Shown here piece by piece: positions 41,339 through 52,023 of a DNA stretch of 64,000 nt. Positions within the stretch are counted from its first letter, which is position 1. Each line of letters begins with the position of its first letter. Made by a program: the position numbers and the translations under genes. A model generated the notes under the pieces. It was not told where the DNA came from and ran no database searches. It saw only the letters and a list, made by a program, of their open reading frames with translations. This DNA is from Hydrogenophaga sp. SL48 (GTDB lineage: Bacteria > Pseudomonadota > Gammaproteobacteria > Burkholderiales > Burkholderiaceae_C): positions 992,001-1,056,000 of the forward strand of contig NZ_CP063400.1 of NCBI RefSeq assembly GCF_021729865.1, in the 5' to 3' direction.

Positions 41339-42888
41339 GGCGCGCCTTCTTCGGGCGGTGTGGGCTGCAGCTCGCGCAAGGGCAGGGCGCATTCAAAGCA
41401 GCAGCCACCGTGCGCGCGGGTCTGCAGGCGCAGCTCGCCGCCGTGGGCCCGGGCGATGGCGCGGCACACCGCCAGGCCCACGCCGGCACCCTCGCGGCGG
41501 GTCTCCACCGAGGCGGCACGGCTGGCCTCGTCGCCGCGCTGGAACACCTCGAACACCCGCTCGCGCCACGCCGGCGCGATGCCCGGGCCGTGGTCGCACA
41601 CGCTGAGCAGCGCCTCGCCGCCCTGGCGGCACACCTGCAGCTCCACCGGCGATTCGCTCGGGCTGTACTTGAGCGCGTTGTCCAGCAGGTTGTCCAGCAG
41701 CTGCGACACCAGCATCGGATCGCACCACAGCAGCGGCATCTCGGGCTCGATCCAGGCCTTCACCCGGGCGCCGTCGGGGCGGCGGCGCGCGCGGCGCAGC
41801 ACCGCCCCCACGATCTCTTCGGCCGATTCCCAGTCGCACCGCAGCTGCACCGAGGGCGCGTCGAGCCGGGCCAGCTGCAGCGTGTTGTCGGTCAGGCGGC
41901 TCAGGCGCTCGGCTTCTTCCACGATGCCGGCGGCCAGGCGGCGGCGCTGGTCGGCGTCGAGTTTGTCGGCCTGGTCGTGCAGGGCCGAGGCCGCGCCCAT
42001 GATGGTGGCCAGCGGCGTGCGGTGGTCGTGCGAGATGGCGGCGAGCAGCGCGTTGCGCGTGGCCTGCAGCTGCGCCTGTTCACGGGAGCGCTGAGCCTGC
42101 GCGCTGATCAGCGAGCGGTGCAGGGCGCTGCCCATCTGGTCGCACAGGGCTTGCAGGTGTGGCCGCAGCTCCGGGCCGTTGCGCAAGGTGGCCATGCCAC
42201 ACACCAGCGCCGCGCCCAGCGTCACGCCGCGCCCGCGCAAGGGCAGGTAGCCGTCGGGCAGCTCGTCGTAGCGGCCGGTGCCCGAACCCATGGCCCGACC
42301 GTCGCGGATGCACAGGGCGAGCCCCGTGCGCTGCTCGTCGTTCGCGTCGCCCACGTGCAGGGTGGAATCGTCTTCGGGCTGGGCGCCCAGGCCCCGCAGC
42401 ACCGACACCGCCACCGGCGCCTGCGTGGCCTCGGCCAGCGCGGCGTGCAGGGCGCTGGCGTGGGCGGCGGGGTCGGCCGCGTCGCGCAGCGTGTCGCCCC
42501 AGGTGCGCAGCCTTTTTTCGCGCTCGGCCAGCTGGCGCGCGGCGTCGGCCAGCTGGCGCTGACGGATCACCAGGCCTGAAATGACCCAGTTGGCCACCAG
42601 CATCGCCAGCAGCAACAGCGCGTGCTGGTGCAGGTCCACCGTGAAGGTGAAGCGCGGCGGCACAAAGGCCCAGTTGAAGGCGATCACCCCGGCCGCGCTG
42701 GCCGCGGCGCTGATGACCCCGGGCAGCCAGAGCGACGCCACGACCGAGGTCAGCATCAGCAGCATGGCCAGGTTGGCCAGGTCCAGGTGGCGGTCGAGCG
42801 CCAGCATCAACGCCCAGCCGACCAGCCACGTGAGCCAGGGCCAGGGGCTGTGCCATCGCGGAGCGGGGGTGTTCAGGTTGCTTTGCAT
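41335..42888 (-). CDS. KdpD-like sensor histidine kinase lacking the N-terminal domain
   Basis: A 517-residue kinase with four closely spaced membrane helices (about residues 15-110, DUF4118-like as in KdpD), a GAF-like region, a HisKA domain with the phospho-acceptor His in AAISHDHRTPLATIMGAASA, and an ATPase domain with LLDNLLDNALKYSPSESP. KdpD proteins are normally about 900 residues with a KdpD/Usp N-terminal half; that half is missing here. The ATG at 42888 is the first good start, but its ribosome site is weak. It pairs with the downstream response regulator. Confidence 0.85.
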   Translation of the reverse strand: MQSNLNTPAPRWHSPWPWLTWLVGWALMLALDRHLDLANLAMLLMLTSVVASLWLPGVISAAASAAGVIAFNWAFVPPRFTFTVDLHQHALLLLAMLVANWVISGLVIRQRQLADAARQLAEREKRLRTWGDTLRDAADPAAHASALHAALAEATQAPVAVSVLRGLGAQPEDDSTLHVGDANDEQRTGLALCIRDGRAMGSGTGRYDELPDGYLPLRGRGVTLGAALVCGMATLRNGPELRPHLQALCDQMGSALHRSLISAQAQRSREQAQLQATRNALLAAISHDHRTPLATIMGAASALHDQADKLDADQRRRLAAGIVEEAERLSRLTDNTLQLARLDAPSVQLRCDWESAEEIVGAVLRRARRRPDGARVKAWIEPEMPLLWCDPMLVSQLLDNLLDNALKYSPSESPVELQVCRQGGEALLSVCDHGPGIAPAWRERVFEVFQRGDEASRAASVETRREGAGVGLAVCRAIARAHGGELRLQTRAHGGCCFECALPLRELQPTPPEEGAP

Positions 42889-43135
42889 GGTGAGGCAGCC
42901 TAGCGGCAAGGCCATCAGGAAAGCATAAGGCCACCCAGGTTTGCCTTGCATCCGCCAACCGGGCAGCATCTGGCGCCCGGAGCCATGCGACAGCGTGGCC
43001 CGGGGCGCGTTTCGACGGTCGGGCAGCGGCGCGGCCTCGGGCGCCCTAAACTGATCAGCCCAAAAGAGGTTTCGGCGTTGGTCGGCCAGAGCGGCCCAGG
43101 CGCCATGAGAACGGTTTGATTCGAGAGGTTCCACC

Positions 43136-43795
43136 ATGTCGCTCGCGCTCTACGGCCACCCCTTTTCCTCGTACACCCAGAAGGCGCTCATCGCGCTCTA
43201 CGAAAACGGCACCCCCTTCGAGTTCCGCTGCATCGGGCCCGACACGCCGGAGCACGCGGCCGAGTGGCTGCGGCGCTGGCCCATCGCCCGGTTCCCGCTG
43301 CTGCTGGACGGCGAACGCCAGATCGTCGAGACCGGCCTGATCATCGAGTACCTGCAACTCGCGCACCCCGGTCCGGTGCGCCTGCTGCCCGCCGACCCGA
43401 TGGCCGCACTGGACGTGCGCTTTCTCGATCGCTATTTCGATCTGTACGTGATGAGCGCCGTGCAGCTGGCCGTGGACACCGCGCTGCTGCGGTATCCGAT
43501 GCCGGTTGACAAAGGCCGAGCCATCGCCAGCGAGCGGCTGGAGCGCGCCTACGGCTGGCTCGAAGGGCACCTGGCCGGCAAGACCTGGGCCGCTGGCGAT
43601 CACTTCACGCTGGCCGATTGCGCGGCCGCGCCCTCGCTGTTCTATGCGGACTGGGTGCACCAGATCCCCGAGACGCACCCGGTGCTGCGCGCCTACCGCT
43701 CGCGCCTGCTGGCGCGTCCGTCGTTCGCCCGGGCGGTCGAAGAGGCGCGGCCATTCCGCTCGCTCTTTCCGCTGGGGGCGCCCGACAGGGACTGA
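43136..43795 (+). CDS. Glutathione S-transferase family protein
   Basis: A 219-residue cytosolic GST. The N-terminal thioredoxin-like domain begins MSLALYGHPFSSYTQKALIA and has FPLLLDGERQIVETGLIIEY with the glutathione-binding cis-Pro/Glu-type region. The C-terminal helical domain has HFTLADCAAAPSLFYADW, typical of the family. It is divergent from the KdpD-like kinase gene and has GAGAGG before its ATG. The substrate is unknown; stress detoxification is likely. Confidence 0.9.
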   Translation: MSLALYGHPFSSYTQKALIALYENGTPFEFRCIGPDTPEHAAEWLRRWPIARFPLLLDGERQIVETGLIIEYLQLAHPGPVRLLPADPMAALDVRFLDRYFDLYVMSAVQLAVDTALLRYPMPVDKGRAIASERLERAYGWLEGHLAGKTWAAGDHFTLADCAAAPSLFYADWVHQIPETHPVLRAYRSRLLARPSFARAVEEARPFRSLFPLGAPDRD

Positions 43796-43837
43796 GGCCG
43801 GGCGCGCGCTGGCCGCAGTCCGCTGCGTGGGTGGGTC

Positions 43838-43912
43838 TCAGCGCAAGCCAAAAAACGACAAGGCGGCGAGAACAATGACCACCAGGCCGACGATATAAAT
43901 GATGCTGTTCAT
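43838..43912 (-). CDS. 24-residue single-helix membrane protein
   Basis: A short reading frame on the minus strand encodes MNSIIYIVGLVVIVLAALSF plus FGLR. It is one hydrophobic helix with a short basic end, and similar tiny proteins ending in FFGLR or FLGLR are common in proteobacteria. The start is ATG at 43912, with no strong ribosome site. It lies between the GST gene and a glycine-rich membrane protein. I believe it is real because of its clean helix, but the function is unknown. Confidence 0.55.
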   Translation of the reverse strand: MNSIIYIVGLVVIVLAALSFFGLR

Positions 43913-44150
43913 GAAGGGCCCCGTTTGCTGAAGTTGCAGGTTCAAAAAGCGGTCCACGTGTCAGAAGTCACAGGAACCGAATCTCCATTTCAACGCGCCG
44001 GGACAGATCTGTCGGTGTGCCAGCCCACAGAGGCAGGGCTGGCCTGATGAAAGCTCCGCGGTGACGGGTGTTCGTGTGGCGGCGCACAGACAAAACGGCA
44101 CGGACCGCGTCTCATGTTCGCTCCACCTTCCACCGAAGCAGGAGCTGAAC

Positions 44151-44507
44151 ATGAACCCGTTGACTCCCCCCGCCTCCCACACACCCGTGGATGGAGACCT
44201 GGCCGAGCAGGCCAACCCTGGCCAGGGCATTCCCTCCCAGGACCCGGACGCCGAAGCGCAAACGCTGCTGGAACCGCACGAAGCCGAGCGAGAAGGCAAA
44301 TCGATGCTGGTGGGCGGTGGCATGGTGGCCGGTGCGGCCACGGGCGCCGCCATCGGTGTCGCGGTCGCCGGCCCCGTCGGCATTCTGGCGGGGGCCACCC
44401 TGGGCGCCGTTGCCGGTGCCCTCGGCGGCGCCGCCGCCGGCGCCGCAGCCAACCCTGAAGAAGAAGCGGACACCGAGGCCCCCGAGCCGACTGATTCCGC
44501 TCGGTGA
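44151..44507 (+). CDS. Small glycine/alanine-rich membrane protein
   Basis: A 118-residue protein with an acidic, proline-rich N-terminal half (AEAQTLLEPHEAEREGKSML), a long Gly/Ala helix-forming stretch (GGGMVAGAATGAAIGVAVAG and GPVGILAGATLGAVAGALGG) and an acidic tail. It resembles glycine-zipper proteins that insert in membranes. The ATG at 44151 has AGGAG upstream. It is probably a stress or envelope protein in the block that also has katE; no known function. Confidence 0.65.
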   Translation: MNPLTPPASHTPVDGDLAEQANPGQGIPSQDPDAEAQTLLEPHEAEREGKSMLVGGGMVAGAATGAAIGVAVAGPVGILAGATLGAVAGALGGAAAGAAANPEEEADTEAPEPTDSAR

Positions 44508-44930
44508 GGCGACCACCCGTGGCGACCGGTTCGCCCGGCACAACCCGCGGCATGGCGCCCGGCAGGGTTTCCGCTGGCTAAGTGTGCGTACGTATGTGAT
44601 GATCGTCGCCGAGTCCCTGTGGTTGGGGGCGGGGGCCATCATGCGGGTCCCTGCGTCCGGAGCGCAGACCGCACACGATCTCCACAGGTTCACCCCATGA
44701 CGATTCTGAACATGACTTTCCCACAAGCCATCAACGCGCGCCAGGCCGGTCGGAACCCGCGCGGCGCCCACGATGCGAACCGAGCACCGACCCGCTGACA
44801 TGCCCTTGACCGAAGGCCCCGTCCACCGCTTCACGTTCCACATTTCCGGCGAGCCCGTGAACCCGCCGCCTGCGCTGGCCCACCGGCAGGCACGGGCTGG
44901 CACCACCTTGAGCCTGGGACCGGCACAACC
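44508..44930 (+). other. 423-bp stretch upstream of the hybrid kinase with three short ORFs
   Basis: No recognised gene is present. Three small reading frames run in the same direction and almost touch: 44599-44700 (33 residues), 44697-44798 (33 residues, beginning MTILNMTFPQAINARQ) and 44800-44934 (44 residues, beginning [17 protein letters not shown]). The last overlaps the kinase ATG by 4 nt. None has a strong ribosome site. They may be upstream peptides that couple translation to the kinase, or chance ORFs in high-GC DNA. Confidence 0.35.
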
Positions 44931-47900
44931 ATGAAATCGGAGCCTTTTGACACAGAGGCGCTCCGCCAGGCGCGCATCGCGGAGCTCATCGAGACCCTGC
45001 ACGACGTGGAGCAACAGCTGGAGGCGTTGACCGGGGGCGAAGTCGACGCCGTGACCAACCGGGCCGGCCGCACCTGGCTGTTGCCCAGGGCCCAGGAAAA
45101 GCTGCGTCACGAGGTCGCCAGGAAGCAGGCCGCGTTGCTGGACGCGCTGCCGTCGAGTGTCGCGTTGCTGGATGCCAACGGCGTGATCGTCGCGGTGAAC
45201 GAGGCTTGGCGGCGTTTCGGTGATGCGAACGGCCTCCGGGACCCCGATCACGGCGTGGGCCGCAATTACCTCGACATCTGCGACACGGTCGCCAGCCCGG
45301 ACGCGGCCCGGAACCCGGCGGTGGCGGTCGCGCTGCGCGCCGTGCTGGCGGGTGAGCGCAGCACCCTCTCCATCGAGTACCCCTGCGACTCGCCGCAGGA
45401 ACAACGGCGTTTCCTGCTGACGGCGGCTCCGCTGGAGGCGGGGCGGCGCGCCGGCGCGGTGATCATGCATGTGGACATCAGCGACCGGGTGCGGGCCGAG
45501 CAGGCCCACCTGCACAGCGCGGAACTGCTGCAGGCGGTGGCCGACGGCACGCCCGACATCGTCTTCGTCAAGGACCTGGAAGGGCGCTACCTGCTGTGCA
45601 ACAACGCGCTGGCCCGTTTCACGGGGCGCGCGGTCGAACAGATTCTCGGCCACGACGACCGTGCCTTGTACGGCGCCGCAGAGGCCTCGAAGACCATCGA
45701 GAACGACCGCAGGCTGTTGGCCTCGGGCGAGGCGCACGCCTCCGAGGAGTCGCTCACGGGCCCGGGTGGGCGGCGCACCTTCAATTCGGCGCGGGCCCCC
45801 TTCCGCAACGCGCAGGGCGAGGTGATCGGGGTCATCTGCATCGCGCGGGACATCACCGACGACAAGCGGGCCCACCAGGCCCTGCGTGACAGCGAGGCGA
45901 TTCTGGACATGGCGGGCCGGGTGGCCAAGGTGGGTGGCTGGCGGCTGGACACGATCCACCGCCATCTCCACTGGTCCGACATCGTGGCCAGCCTGCACGA
46001 TGAGCCGGCGGGCTACTCGCCCTCGCTGGAGGAGGGCATTGAATCCTTCGTCGCCGAATACCGCGCCGGTGTCCGCACGGCCGTGGAGCGCTGTGCCAAG
46101 TTCGGTGTGCCCTACGACGTGGAGGCTGAAAAGATCTCGGCCACGGGGCGCCGTTTCTGGGTGCGCACCATGGGCGAGGCGGTTCGGGATGATGCGGGCC
46201 GCATCGTGTACATCCAGGGCGCGCTGCAGGACATCACCGAACGCAAGCTGGCCGCGCTGGACACACAGAAACTGGCCACGCGGCTCACGAACACACTGGA
46301 GAGCATCACCGACGGCTTCTTCACCGTCGACCGGGACTGGCGCTTCACGTATGTCAACCGCGAGGCAGCGCGCCTGTGGGGGCGGCCTCGCGACATGCTG
46401 CTGGGACACGTGATGTGGGACCTCTTCCCCGAGGCACTGGGCACGGCCTTCGAACAGGCGTACCAACGGTCGATGGGCGGCGAAACCGGTGTCAGCATCG
46501 AGGGCTTTTACGCCCCCCTGCAGACCTGGTTCGGCATCGACTGCCACCCGTCAGAGGACGGGCTCTCGGTGTATTTCCGGGATGTCACCGCGCGGCGCCT
46601 GGCGCAGCAGCACCTGAAGCTGCTCGAAGCGGGTGTGGCGCAGCTCAAGGACACGGTCATCATCACCGAGGTGGCGCCCGATGTGTCGCTGGGAGCCCGC
46701 ATCGTGTTCGTCAACGAAGCCTTCGAACGCATGACCGGCTACGCCCGCGACGAGGTGCTGGGGCGCTCACCGAGCCTGCTGAATGGTCCGCTGACCGATC
46801 CCGTCGAGATTCACCGCATCAGCGCGGCGTTCGAACGCCTCGAACCCGTGCACGTGGAAATGATCGCGTACACCCGCAGCGGCCGGTCGCACTGGATCGA
46901 GCTCGACATCACCCCGGTGGCCACGTCGGGCGACCAGTGCACCCATTTCGTCTCGATCGCGCGCGACATCAGCGAGCGGCGTCACCACGAGCAACACCTG
47001 CGCGATCTCAACGCCGGGCTGGAGGACCGGGTGCGCCACCGCACCCTGGAACTGGAGCGGGCGCGCGAACTGGCCGAACAGGCCAACCGCGCCAAGTCGT
47101 CGTTTCTGGCGATGATGAGCCATGAGATCCGCACGCCGATGAACGGCGTCGTCGGCATGATCGACGTGCTCGAAGAAAGCCGGCTTCGCCCTGAACAGCG
47201 CGATCTGGTGAACACCGTGCGCGAGTCGGCCTATGCCCTGATGGCCATCGTCGACGACGTGCTGGATTTCTCGAAGATCGAAGCCGGCCAGTTCGACATC
47301 GATTGCGAGCCGATGGACGTGATCGCGGTCGTCGAGGGGGTCAGCGATGCCTTGCACCCGCTGGCGGTGAACAAGGGCGTGGGCTTTCACCTGTACACCG
47401 ACCCCCGCCTGCCACACGGCATGCTGGGCGACGCCGCGCGCCTGCGCCAGGTGCTCATGAACCTGCTCGGCAACGCGATCAAGTTCAGCCAGGGGGTGTC
47501 GCGCCGTGGCACCGTGTCCCTGCGCGCCCTGCGCGTCGCCGGACCTGCCGGCGAAGACACGCTGCTGGTGGAGGTGTCGGACAACGGCATCGGCATGGAC
47601 CCCGCCACCCTGGCGCGCCTGTTCTCGCCGTTCACGCAGGCCGACGCCAGCACCACCCGGCGCTTCGGTGGCACCGGGCTGGGGCTCAGCATTTCGCACC
47701 GCCTGTTGTCGCTGATGGGGGGTGAGGTGACGGTCCGCAGCGCGCCGGGCGAGGGGTCGACGTTCACCGTGCGCCTGCCCATCGCGGTGGCGCCGGACGA
47801 CCCCCGCACCGGGACCGCAGAGGCACGGCCGCCGCTGGCGGGTTTGCCCTGTCTGGTGGTGGGCGCTGCGACCGGCCCCGCCCGCGACCTGGGCGACTAC

Positions 47901-49082
47901 CTGGACCACGCCGGCGCCGAGGTGACCTGTCGGCAGACCCCGGAGCAGGCCCAGGCGTGGTTGCGCAGCGTCGGCCCGGGCCCCTGTGTCGTGGTCATCG
48001 CCGACGCCCCGGACACCCCCGAAGACAGCGACCCGATGCTCGCGGCCTGTCGTGCCGTCGGGGCGCAACGCCCCGAGCTGGCGCTGGCCTTCGTGCTCTT
48101 CGAGCGGGGTCGCCGGCACCCGCCGCGCCAGCACGCGCGGGACCAGGTGTGGCTGGACGGCGAAGGCCTGCACCGGGCCCGGTTCCTGGACGGCGTGGAC
48201 CAGGCGGCGCGCCTCCGGCCGTGGGACGACCCCGCCGAGCCACCCGCCGAGGGGGAGACCGCGCCGATGCCGCTCCAGGCGCTGGACGGCCCCGCGAGCC
48301 GCCCTGACGCGAAACCCCTGATCCTGGTGGCAGAAGACAACGAGATCAACCAGAAGGTGCTGACCCAGCAACTCTCGTTGCTCGGCTACCGCGCCGAGGT
48401 GGCGTCCAACGGCGTCGAGGCGCTGGCCTGCTGGCGCCAGGGCGGGCATGTCCTGCTGCTGACCGACCTGCACATGCCGCTGATGGACGGCTACACGCTG
48501 GCCGCTGCGGTGCGCGCCGGTGAGGTGGGCGGTGCCGCGCGACTGCCCATCCTGGCCCTGACCGCGAACGCCCTGCGGGAGGAAGAGCTGCGCTGCCTGC
48601 AGGCCGGCATGGACGCCTACCTGAGCAAGCCGGTGCGCCTGGCGCAACTCAAGTCGGCCATCGAAACCTGGCTGCGGCCCACGCCAACGCCCACGCTGTC
48701 GCCCGTGACCGTGCCGGGAGGCGCGGCGGCGACCGCATCACCACCGGTGAACCTGGGCGTGCTCGCCGACCTGCTCGGTGACGATCCGGCCGTGATTCAG
48801 GACGTGCTGGCGACCTTTCGCGCCAGCACGGTGGGCGCGGCGCTGACGATGGCCCAGGCCCACGCCGCCGGTGAGGCGCAGACCCTGTTTCAAACCGCCC
48901 ACAAGCTGAAGTCGGCCGCGCGTGCCGTCGGGGCGGCGCGCCTCGGGCGGATCTGTGCCGACATCGAAGCGATCACCGCCCAACGCCACTCGCCGCTGCT
49001 GGCGGCGCTGGAGCCGCTGATGGCCGAGTTCCGCATCGAGTTGCGAGCGGTGCACTCGTTTCTCGACCAGCAGCAGCGTTAG
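44931..49082 (+). CDS. Hybrid sensor histidine kinase with five PAS domains, receivers and Hpt
   Basis: A 1383-residue phosphorelay kinase. From the N-terminus: a short coiled region, five PAS or PAS-like domains starting near 66, 198, 320, 446 and 561, a HisKA domain with the His at about 731 ([16 protein letters not shown]), an ATPase domain near 830-950 ([24 protein letters not shown]), a degenerate receiver (about 970-1090) without a clear phospho-Asp, a good receiver (1125-1245) with [14 protein letters not shown], and a C-terminal Hpt domain with its His at about 1323 ([13 protein letters not shown]). There are no membrane helices, so it is a cytosolic sensor. No response regulator gene is adjacent. 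The signal is unknown. Confidence 0.92.
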   Translation: MKSEPFDTEALRQARIAELIETLHDVEQQLEALTGGEVDAVTNRAGRTWLLPRAQEKLRHEVARKQAALLDALPSSVALLDANGVIVAVNEAWRRFGDANGLRDPDHGVGRNYLDICDTVASPDAARNPAVAVALRAVLAGERSTLSIEYPCDSPQEQRRFLLTAAPLEAGRRAGAVIMHVDISDRVRAEQAHLHSAELLQAVADGTPDIVFVKDLEGRYLLCNNALARFTGRAVEQILGHDDRALYGAAEASKTIENDRRLLASGEAHASEESLTGPGGRRTFNSARAPFRNAQGEVIGVICIARDITDDKRAHQALRDSEAILDMAGRVAKVGGWRLDTIHRHLHWSDIVASLHDEPAGYSPSLEEGIESFVAEYRAGVRTAVERCAKFGVPYDVEAEKISATGRRFWVRTMGEAVRDDAGRIVYIQGALQDITERKLAALDTQKLATRLTNTLESITDGFFTVDRDWRFTYVNREAARLWGRPRDMLLGHVMWDLFPEALGTAFEQAYQRSMGGETGVSIEGFYAPLQTWFGIDCHPSEDGLSVYFRDVTARRLAQQHLKLLEAGVAQLKDTVIITEVAPDVSLGARIVFVNEAFERMTGYARDEVLGRSPSLLNGPLTDPVEIHRISAAFERLEPVHVEMIAYTRSGRSHWIELDITPVATSGDQCTHFVSIARDISERRHHEQHLRDLNAGLEDRVRHRTLELERARELAEQANRAKSSFLAMMSHEIRTPMNGVVGMIDVLEESRLRPEQRDLVNTVRESAYALMAIVDDVLDFSKIEAGQFDIDCEPMDVIAVVEGVSDALHPLAVNKGVGFHLYTDPRLPHGMLGDAARLRQVLMNLLGNAIKFSQGVSRRGTVSLRALRVAGPAGEDTLLVEVSDNGIGMDPATLARLFSPFTQADASTTRRFGGTGLGLSISHRLLSLMGGEVTVRSAPGEGSTFTVRLPIAVAPDDPRTGTAEARPPLAGLPCLVVGAATGPARDLGDYLDHAGAEVTCRQTPEQAQAWLRSVGPGPCVVVIADAPDTPEDSDPMLAACRAVGAQRPELALAFVLFERGRRHPPRQHARDQVWLDGEGLHRARFLDGVDQAARLRPWDDPAEPPAEGETAPMPLQALDGPASRPDAKPLILVAEDNEINQKVLTQQLSLLGYRAEVASNGVEALACWRQGGHVLLLTDLHMPLMDGYTLAAAVRAGEVGGAARLPILALTANALREEELRCLQAGMDAYLSKPVRLAQLKSAIETWLRPTPTPTLSPVTVPGGAAATASPPVNLGVLADLLGDDPAVIQDVLATFRASTVGAALTMAQAHAAGEAQTLFQTAHKLKSAARAVGAARLGRICADIEAITAQRHSPLLAALEPLMAEFRIELRAVHSFLDQQQR

Positions 49083-49109
49083 GGCGGCGGCGGACCGCCG
49101 TTGCCTCGC

Positions 49110-51428
49110 TCAGGGGGCCAGGGCGCCCGCTTCGCGTTCGGGGTGGCGGTGTCTGCCCAGCGCGGTGATGAAGTCCGCCACCGCGCGCTCCGCCTTGGCG
49201 GCGGTGCCGATCACGATGCCCGGATCGGCTTCGCCGCTCGCCAGCGTCGGCGAGGCGCCCGCCTGCGCCATCAGTGCCTTCGAGGCCCCGAGCGCGAGCA
49301 GGGTCTTGCCATGGCGGTGCTGGTTCGAGATGAAGTCCATCACCTCGATGAGGGTGCCGAGCGCTTTCACGCCCCTGGCGCCGTCGGGCAGCACGACGCC
49401 GTCGAACAGCACCGCGGGCGAGTTCTCCAGCGTGCCGGTGGCGTCGAAGGGGTCGCCGCTGGCGGGTTTCACCGGCCCCAGGCGCGGGGCGATCAGGTGC
49501 ACCGTGGCGCCAGCGGCCCGCAGCGCCGCCTGCGCGGTCGCGAGCGACTTGCCGTCCACGCCATCGGCCACCAGGATGGCGACGCTGCGCGAGCGGATGC
49601 CGCCGCTGCCCGGCAGGGCCGTGAGCGACAGCGCGGTCGAGGTGGTGACCTCGGGTGGGGCGGGGTTCGCCAGCGCCTTCGGTATCGCGGGCGGGACGGC
49701 CATGCCCAGCCCGGCGGCGACGGAGGCAGCAAGTTCCTCGGACACGTTGACCAGCGACGACACCATGCGCTCGCGGATCGCCGGCACCGTGAGCTTGCTC
49801 AGCTCGAAGCGGAAACCGCCCGCGATGTGCGCCTTCTCGACGGCGGTCTGGCTCTCGTAGAAGAGCGTGGCCTGGGTGTAGTGGTCGGCGAACTTCTCGG
49901 GCTTGCCGCGCAGCTTGTCGCTCTGGCCCTCGTCCACCGGTTGCGGGAACGAGACGAAGCCCGCGGTGCCGGCCTGGAAGGGGCAGCCGCCGCCGAGCGA
50001 GTTGGGCTCGTAGGCGACACGGCCACGCGGGATGGCCCGGCGGTGCAGCCCGTCGCGCTGGTGGTTGTGCGGGGCGGCGAGCGGGGCGTTGATCGGAATC
50101 TCGTGGAAGTTGGCGCCGCCCAGCCGCGTGATCTGGGTGTCCACGTAGGAGTGGATGCGCCCGGCCAGCAGCGGGTCGTTGCTGAAGTCGATGCCCGGCA
50201 CCACGTGCGCGGTGCAGAACGCCACCTGCTCGGTCTCGGCAAAGAAGTTGTCGGGGTTGCGGTTGAGCACCATGCGGCCCACCGGCGTCACGGGCACCAG
50301 CTCTTCGGGGATCAGCTTGGTGGCGTCGAGCACGTCGAAGCTGAAGGCCTCGGCCTGTGCCTCGGTGAAGATCTGGAAGCCGAGTTCCCACTCGGGGTAC
50401 TCGCCCGCTTCGATGGCTTCCCAGAGGTCGCGGCGGTGGAAGTCGGAATCGGCGCCCGAGAGCTTCACCGCCTCGTCCCACACCAGCGAGTGCGTGCCAA
50501 GTTTCGGAGTCCAGTGGAACTTGACGAAGTGCGACTCACCCGCCGCGTTGACCAGCCGGTAGGTGTGCACGCCGAAGCCCTGCATCATGCGCAGGCTGCG
50601 CGGAATGCCCCGGTCCGACATCACCCACATCAGCGTGTGCGTGGTCTCGGGGCTGAGCGAGGCGAAGTCCCAGAAGGTGTCGTGCGCCGAGGCGGCCTGC
50701 GGCATGCCGTGGTGCGGCTCGGGCTTCACCGCGTGCACGAGGTCGGGGAACTTCATCGCGTCCTGGATGAAGAACACCGGGATGTTGTTGCCCACCAGGT
50801 CCCAGTTGCCTTCGTGGGTGTAGAACTTGACGGCGAAGCCGCGGATGTCGCGCGCGGTGTCGGTCGAGCCGCGTTCGCCGGCGACGGTCGAGAAGCGCGT
50901 GAAGACCGGCGTGATCTTGCCGGCGGTCTGGAACGGCGCGGCACGCGTGAACGCCGTCATCGGCTCGTAGGCCTCGAAGAAGCCGTGCGCCGCCGAGCCG
51001 CGCGCGTGCACGATGCGCTCGGGGATGCGCTCGTGATCGAAGTGCGTGATCTTCTCGCGCAGGACGAAGTCTTCGAGCAGGGTGGGCCCACGCAGGCCGG
51101 CCTTGAGCGAGTGCTGGTTGTCGCCGATGGCCACACCCTGGTTCGTGGTCAGCACCTGGCCCGAGGCGTCCGAGCGCGCGCGGTCGAGGTCGCTGCTCTT
51201 GGCCGACACGTTGACCTCGCTCAGTGTGCTGGCCGACGCGATGGGCGACGGGCTGGGCACGGTGGCGCCCGGCGGTGGTGTGACGGCGTTCTCGCGGCCG
51301 AACTCCAGCGCCTTGTTGGCGTTGTGGGGCATCGCTGCGGCGAGCGCCTGCGCGGCGGCACCTTGAGCCGCCAGTGGGGCGCTGTCCTGCGTTGGGTGGT
51401 CGGCGCGTTTGACAGGGGTGGGCTTCAT
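49110..51428 (-). CDS. katE: Large-subunit catalase HPII
   Basis: A 772-residue heme catalase that breaks down hydrogen peroxide, of the large-subunit clade (about 750 residues). The distal His lies in [15 protein letters not shown] near residue 141, with the Asn in VGNNIPVFF near 214. The proximal heme side has [22 protein letters not shown]-terminal flavodoxin/DJ-1-like domain (about 600-765) has [15 protein letters not shown] and [15 protein letters not shown]. The ATG at 51428 with GAGG upstream gives the usual length. It lies in a stress-type block with small proteins. Confidence 0.95.
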   Translation of the reverse strand: MKPTPVKRADHPTQDSAPLAAQGAAAQALAAAMPHNANKALEFGRENAVTPPPGATVPSPSPIASASTLSEVNVSAKSSDLDRARSDASGQVLTTNQGVAIGDNQHSLKAGLRGPTLLEDFVLREKITHFDHERIPERIVHARGSAAHGFFEAYEPMTAFTRAAPFQTAGKITPVFTRFSTVAGERGSTDTARDIRGFAVKFYTHEGNWDLVGNNIPVFFIQDAMKFPDLVHAVKPEPHHGMPQAASAHDTFWDFASLSPETTHTLMWVMSDRGIPRSLRMMQGFGVHTYRLVNAAGESHFVKFHWTPKLGTHSLVWDEAVKLSGADSDFHRRDLWEAIEAGEYPEWELGFQIFTEAQAEAFSFDVLDATKLIPEELVPVTPVGRMVLNRNPDNFFAETEQVAFCTAHVVPGIDFSNDPLLAGRIHSYVDTQITRLGGANFHEIPINAPLAAPHNHQRDGLHRRAIPRGRVAYEPNSLGGGCPFQAGTAGFVSFPQPVDEGQSDKLRGKPEKFADHYTQATLFYESQTAVEKAHIAGGFRFELSKLTVPAIRERMVSSLVNVSEELAASVAAGLGMAVPPAIPKALANPAPPEVTTSTALSLTALPGSGGIRSRSVAILVADGVDGKSLATAQAALRAAGATVHLIAPRLGPVKPASGDPFDATGTLENSPAVLFDGVVLPDGARGVKALGTLIEVMDFISNQHRHGKTLLALGASKALMAQAGASPTLASGEADPGIVIGTAAKAERAVADFITALGRHRHPEREAGALAP

Positions 51429-51483
51429 GGGAGACCTCGTGAGGGTTGAAGGACGGCGCAGGCGGTGTGGCCTGGGGCAGGGA

Positions 51484-51768
51484 TCAGCTGCCCGACGGCG
51501 GCTGCCCACCGGGGCCGGGCACCAGGCGGGCGCGGCGTTTCGCGTCCAGGCCGGGGGTGGCCCGCATGTCGGTGTCGACCAGGCCGGCGTCGAGGTCGCG
51601 CTGGGCCTGGACCATCTTGGGATCGGGTGCCTCGGCCGTGTCGTTGACGGTTTCGTCGCGTTCGTGGGGGAGCGGCAAGCCGGGGGGCGAGAGGGGCGCT
51701 TTCGCACCCCGCGGTGGCGTGGCCACCTGGCGCCCGACAGGCCGCCGGCCGCTGGGGTTCATGGACAT
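51484..51768 (-). CDS. Small conserved protein
   Basis: A 94-residue hydrophilic protein with an ATPPRGAKAPLSPPGLPLPH segment, HERDETVNDTAEAPDPKMVQ and AQRDLDAGLVDTDMRA. Short proteins with the HERDE and DL..GL.DTD blocks occur in Burkholderiales next to stress genes, to my knowledge, but have no assigned function. Its start overlaps the end of the upstream 71-residue gene, and katE lies 55 nt downstream. It is therefore probably co-transcribed with katE. Confidence 0.6.
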   Translation of the reverse strand: MSMNPSGRRPVGRQVATPPRGAKAPLSPPGLPLPHERDETVNDTAEAPDPKMVQAQRDLDAGLVDTDMRATPGLDAKRRARLVPGPGGQPPSGS

Positions 51769-51974
51769 GCGGCTTCCTCCACTGGGGAACGGCTGGGCCG
51801 GGTCTGCAGGCCGGGTTTGATCGCGGGGTCGATGGTCCGGTCGTGCTCGGGGTCGTCCGGGATGGCCGGGGGCATCGGCCCCTCGTCGGGTTCGACGGGC
51901 GGCGCGCCCGGTTCGAATTCATCCGGCACGTCGTTGTCGGGGAGATGGGGTCTGTGGGCGTGGACACGGGACAT
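51759..51974 (-). CDS. Small acidic proline-rich protein
   Basis: A 71-residue protein, MSRVHAHRPHLPDNDVPDEF to start, rich in Pro, Asp and Glu, without a membrane segment. The ATG at 51974 has GGAGG about 9 nt upstream, which supports it. It overlaps the start of the next small gene by 10 nt. No family is recognised. It fits the type of small stress-induced protein often found beside katE, but this is only context. Confidence 0.55.
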   Translation of the reverse strand: MSRVHAHRPHLPDNDVPDEFEPGAPPVEPDEGPMPPAIPDDPEHDRTIDPAIKPGLQTRPSRSPVEEAACP

Positions 51975-52023
51975 GGTGGGGCCTCCTGGGTGATGGGGGT
52001 TGGCTGGCGTGGCGGCTGCCGGC

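Noticed and set aside
44112..46547. An 811-codon open frame on the minus strand opposite the hybrid kinase
   Set aside because: The plus-strand kinase has clear PAS motifs over the same bases; the minus frame has no recognisable domain and low-complexity composition.
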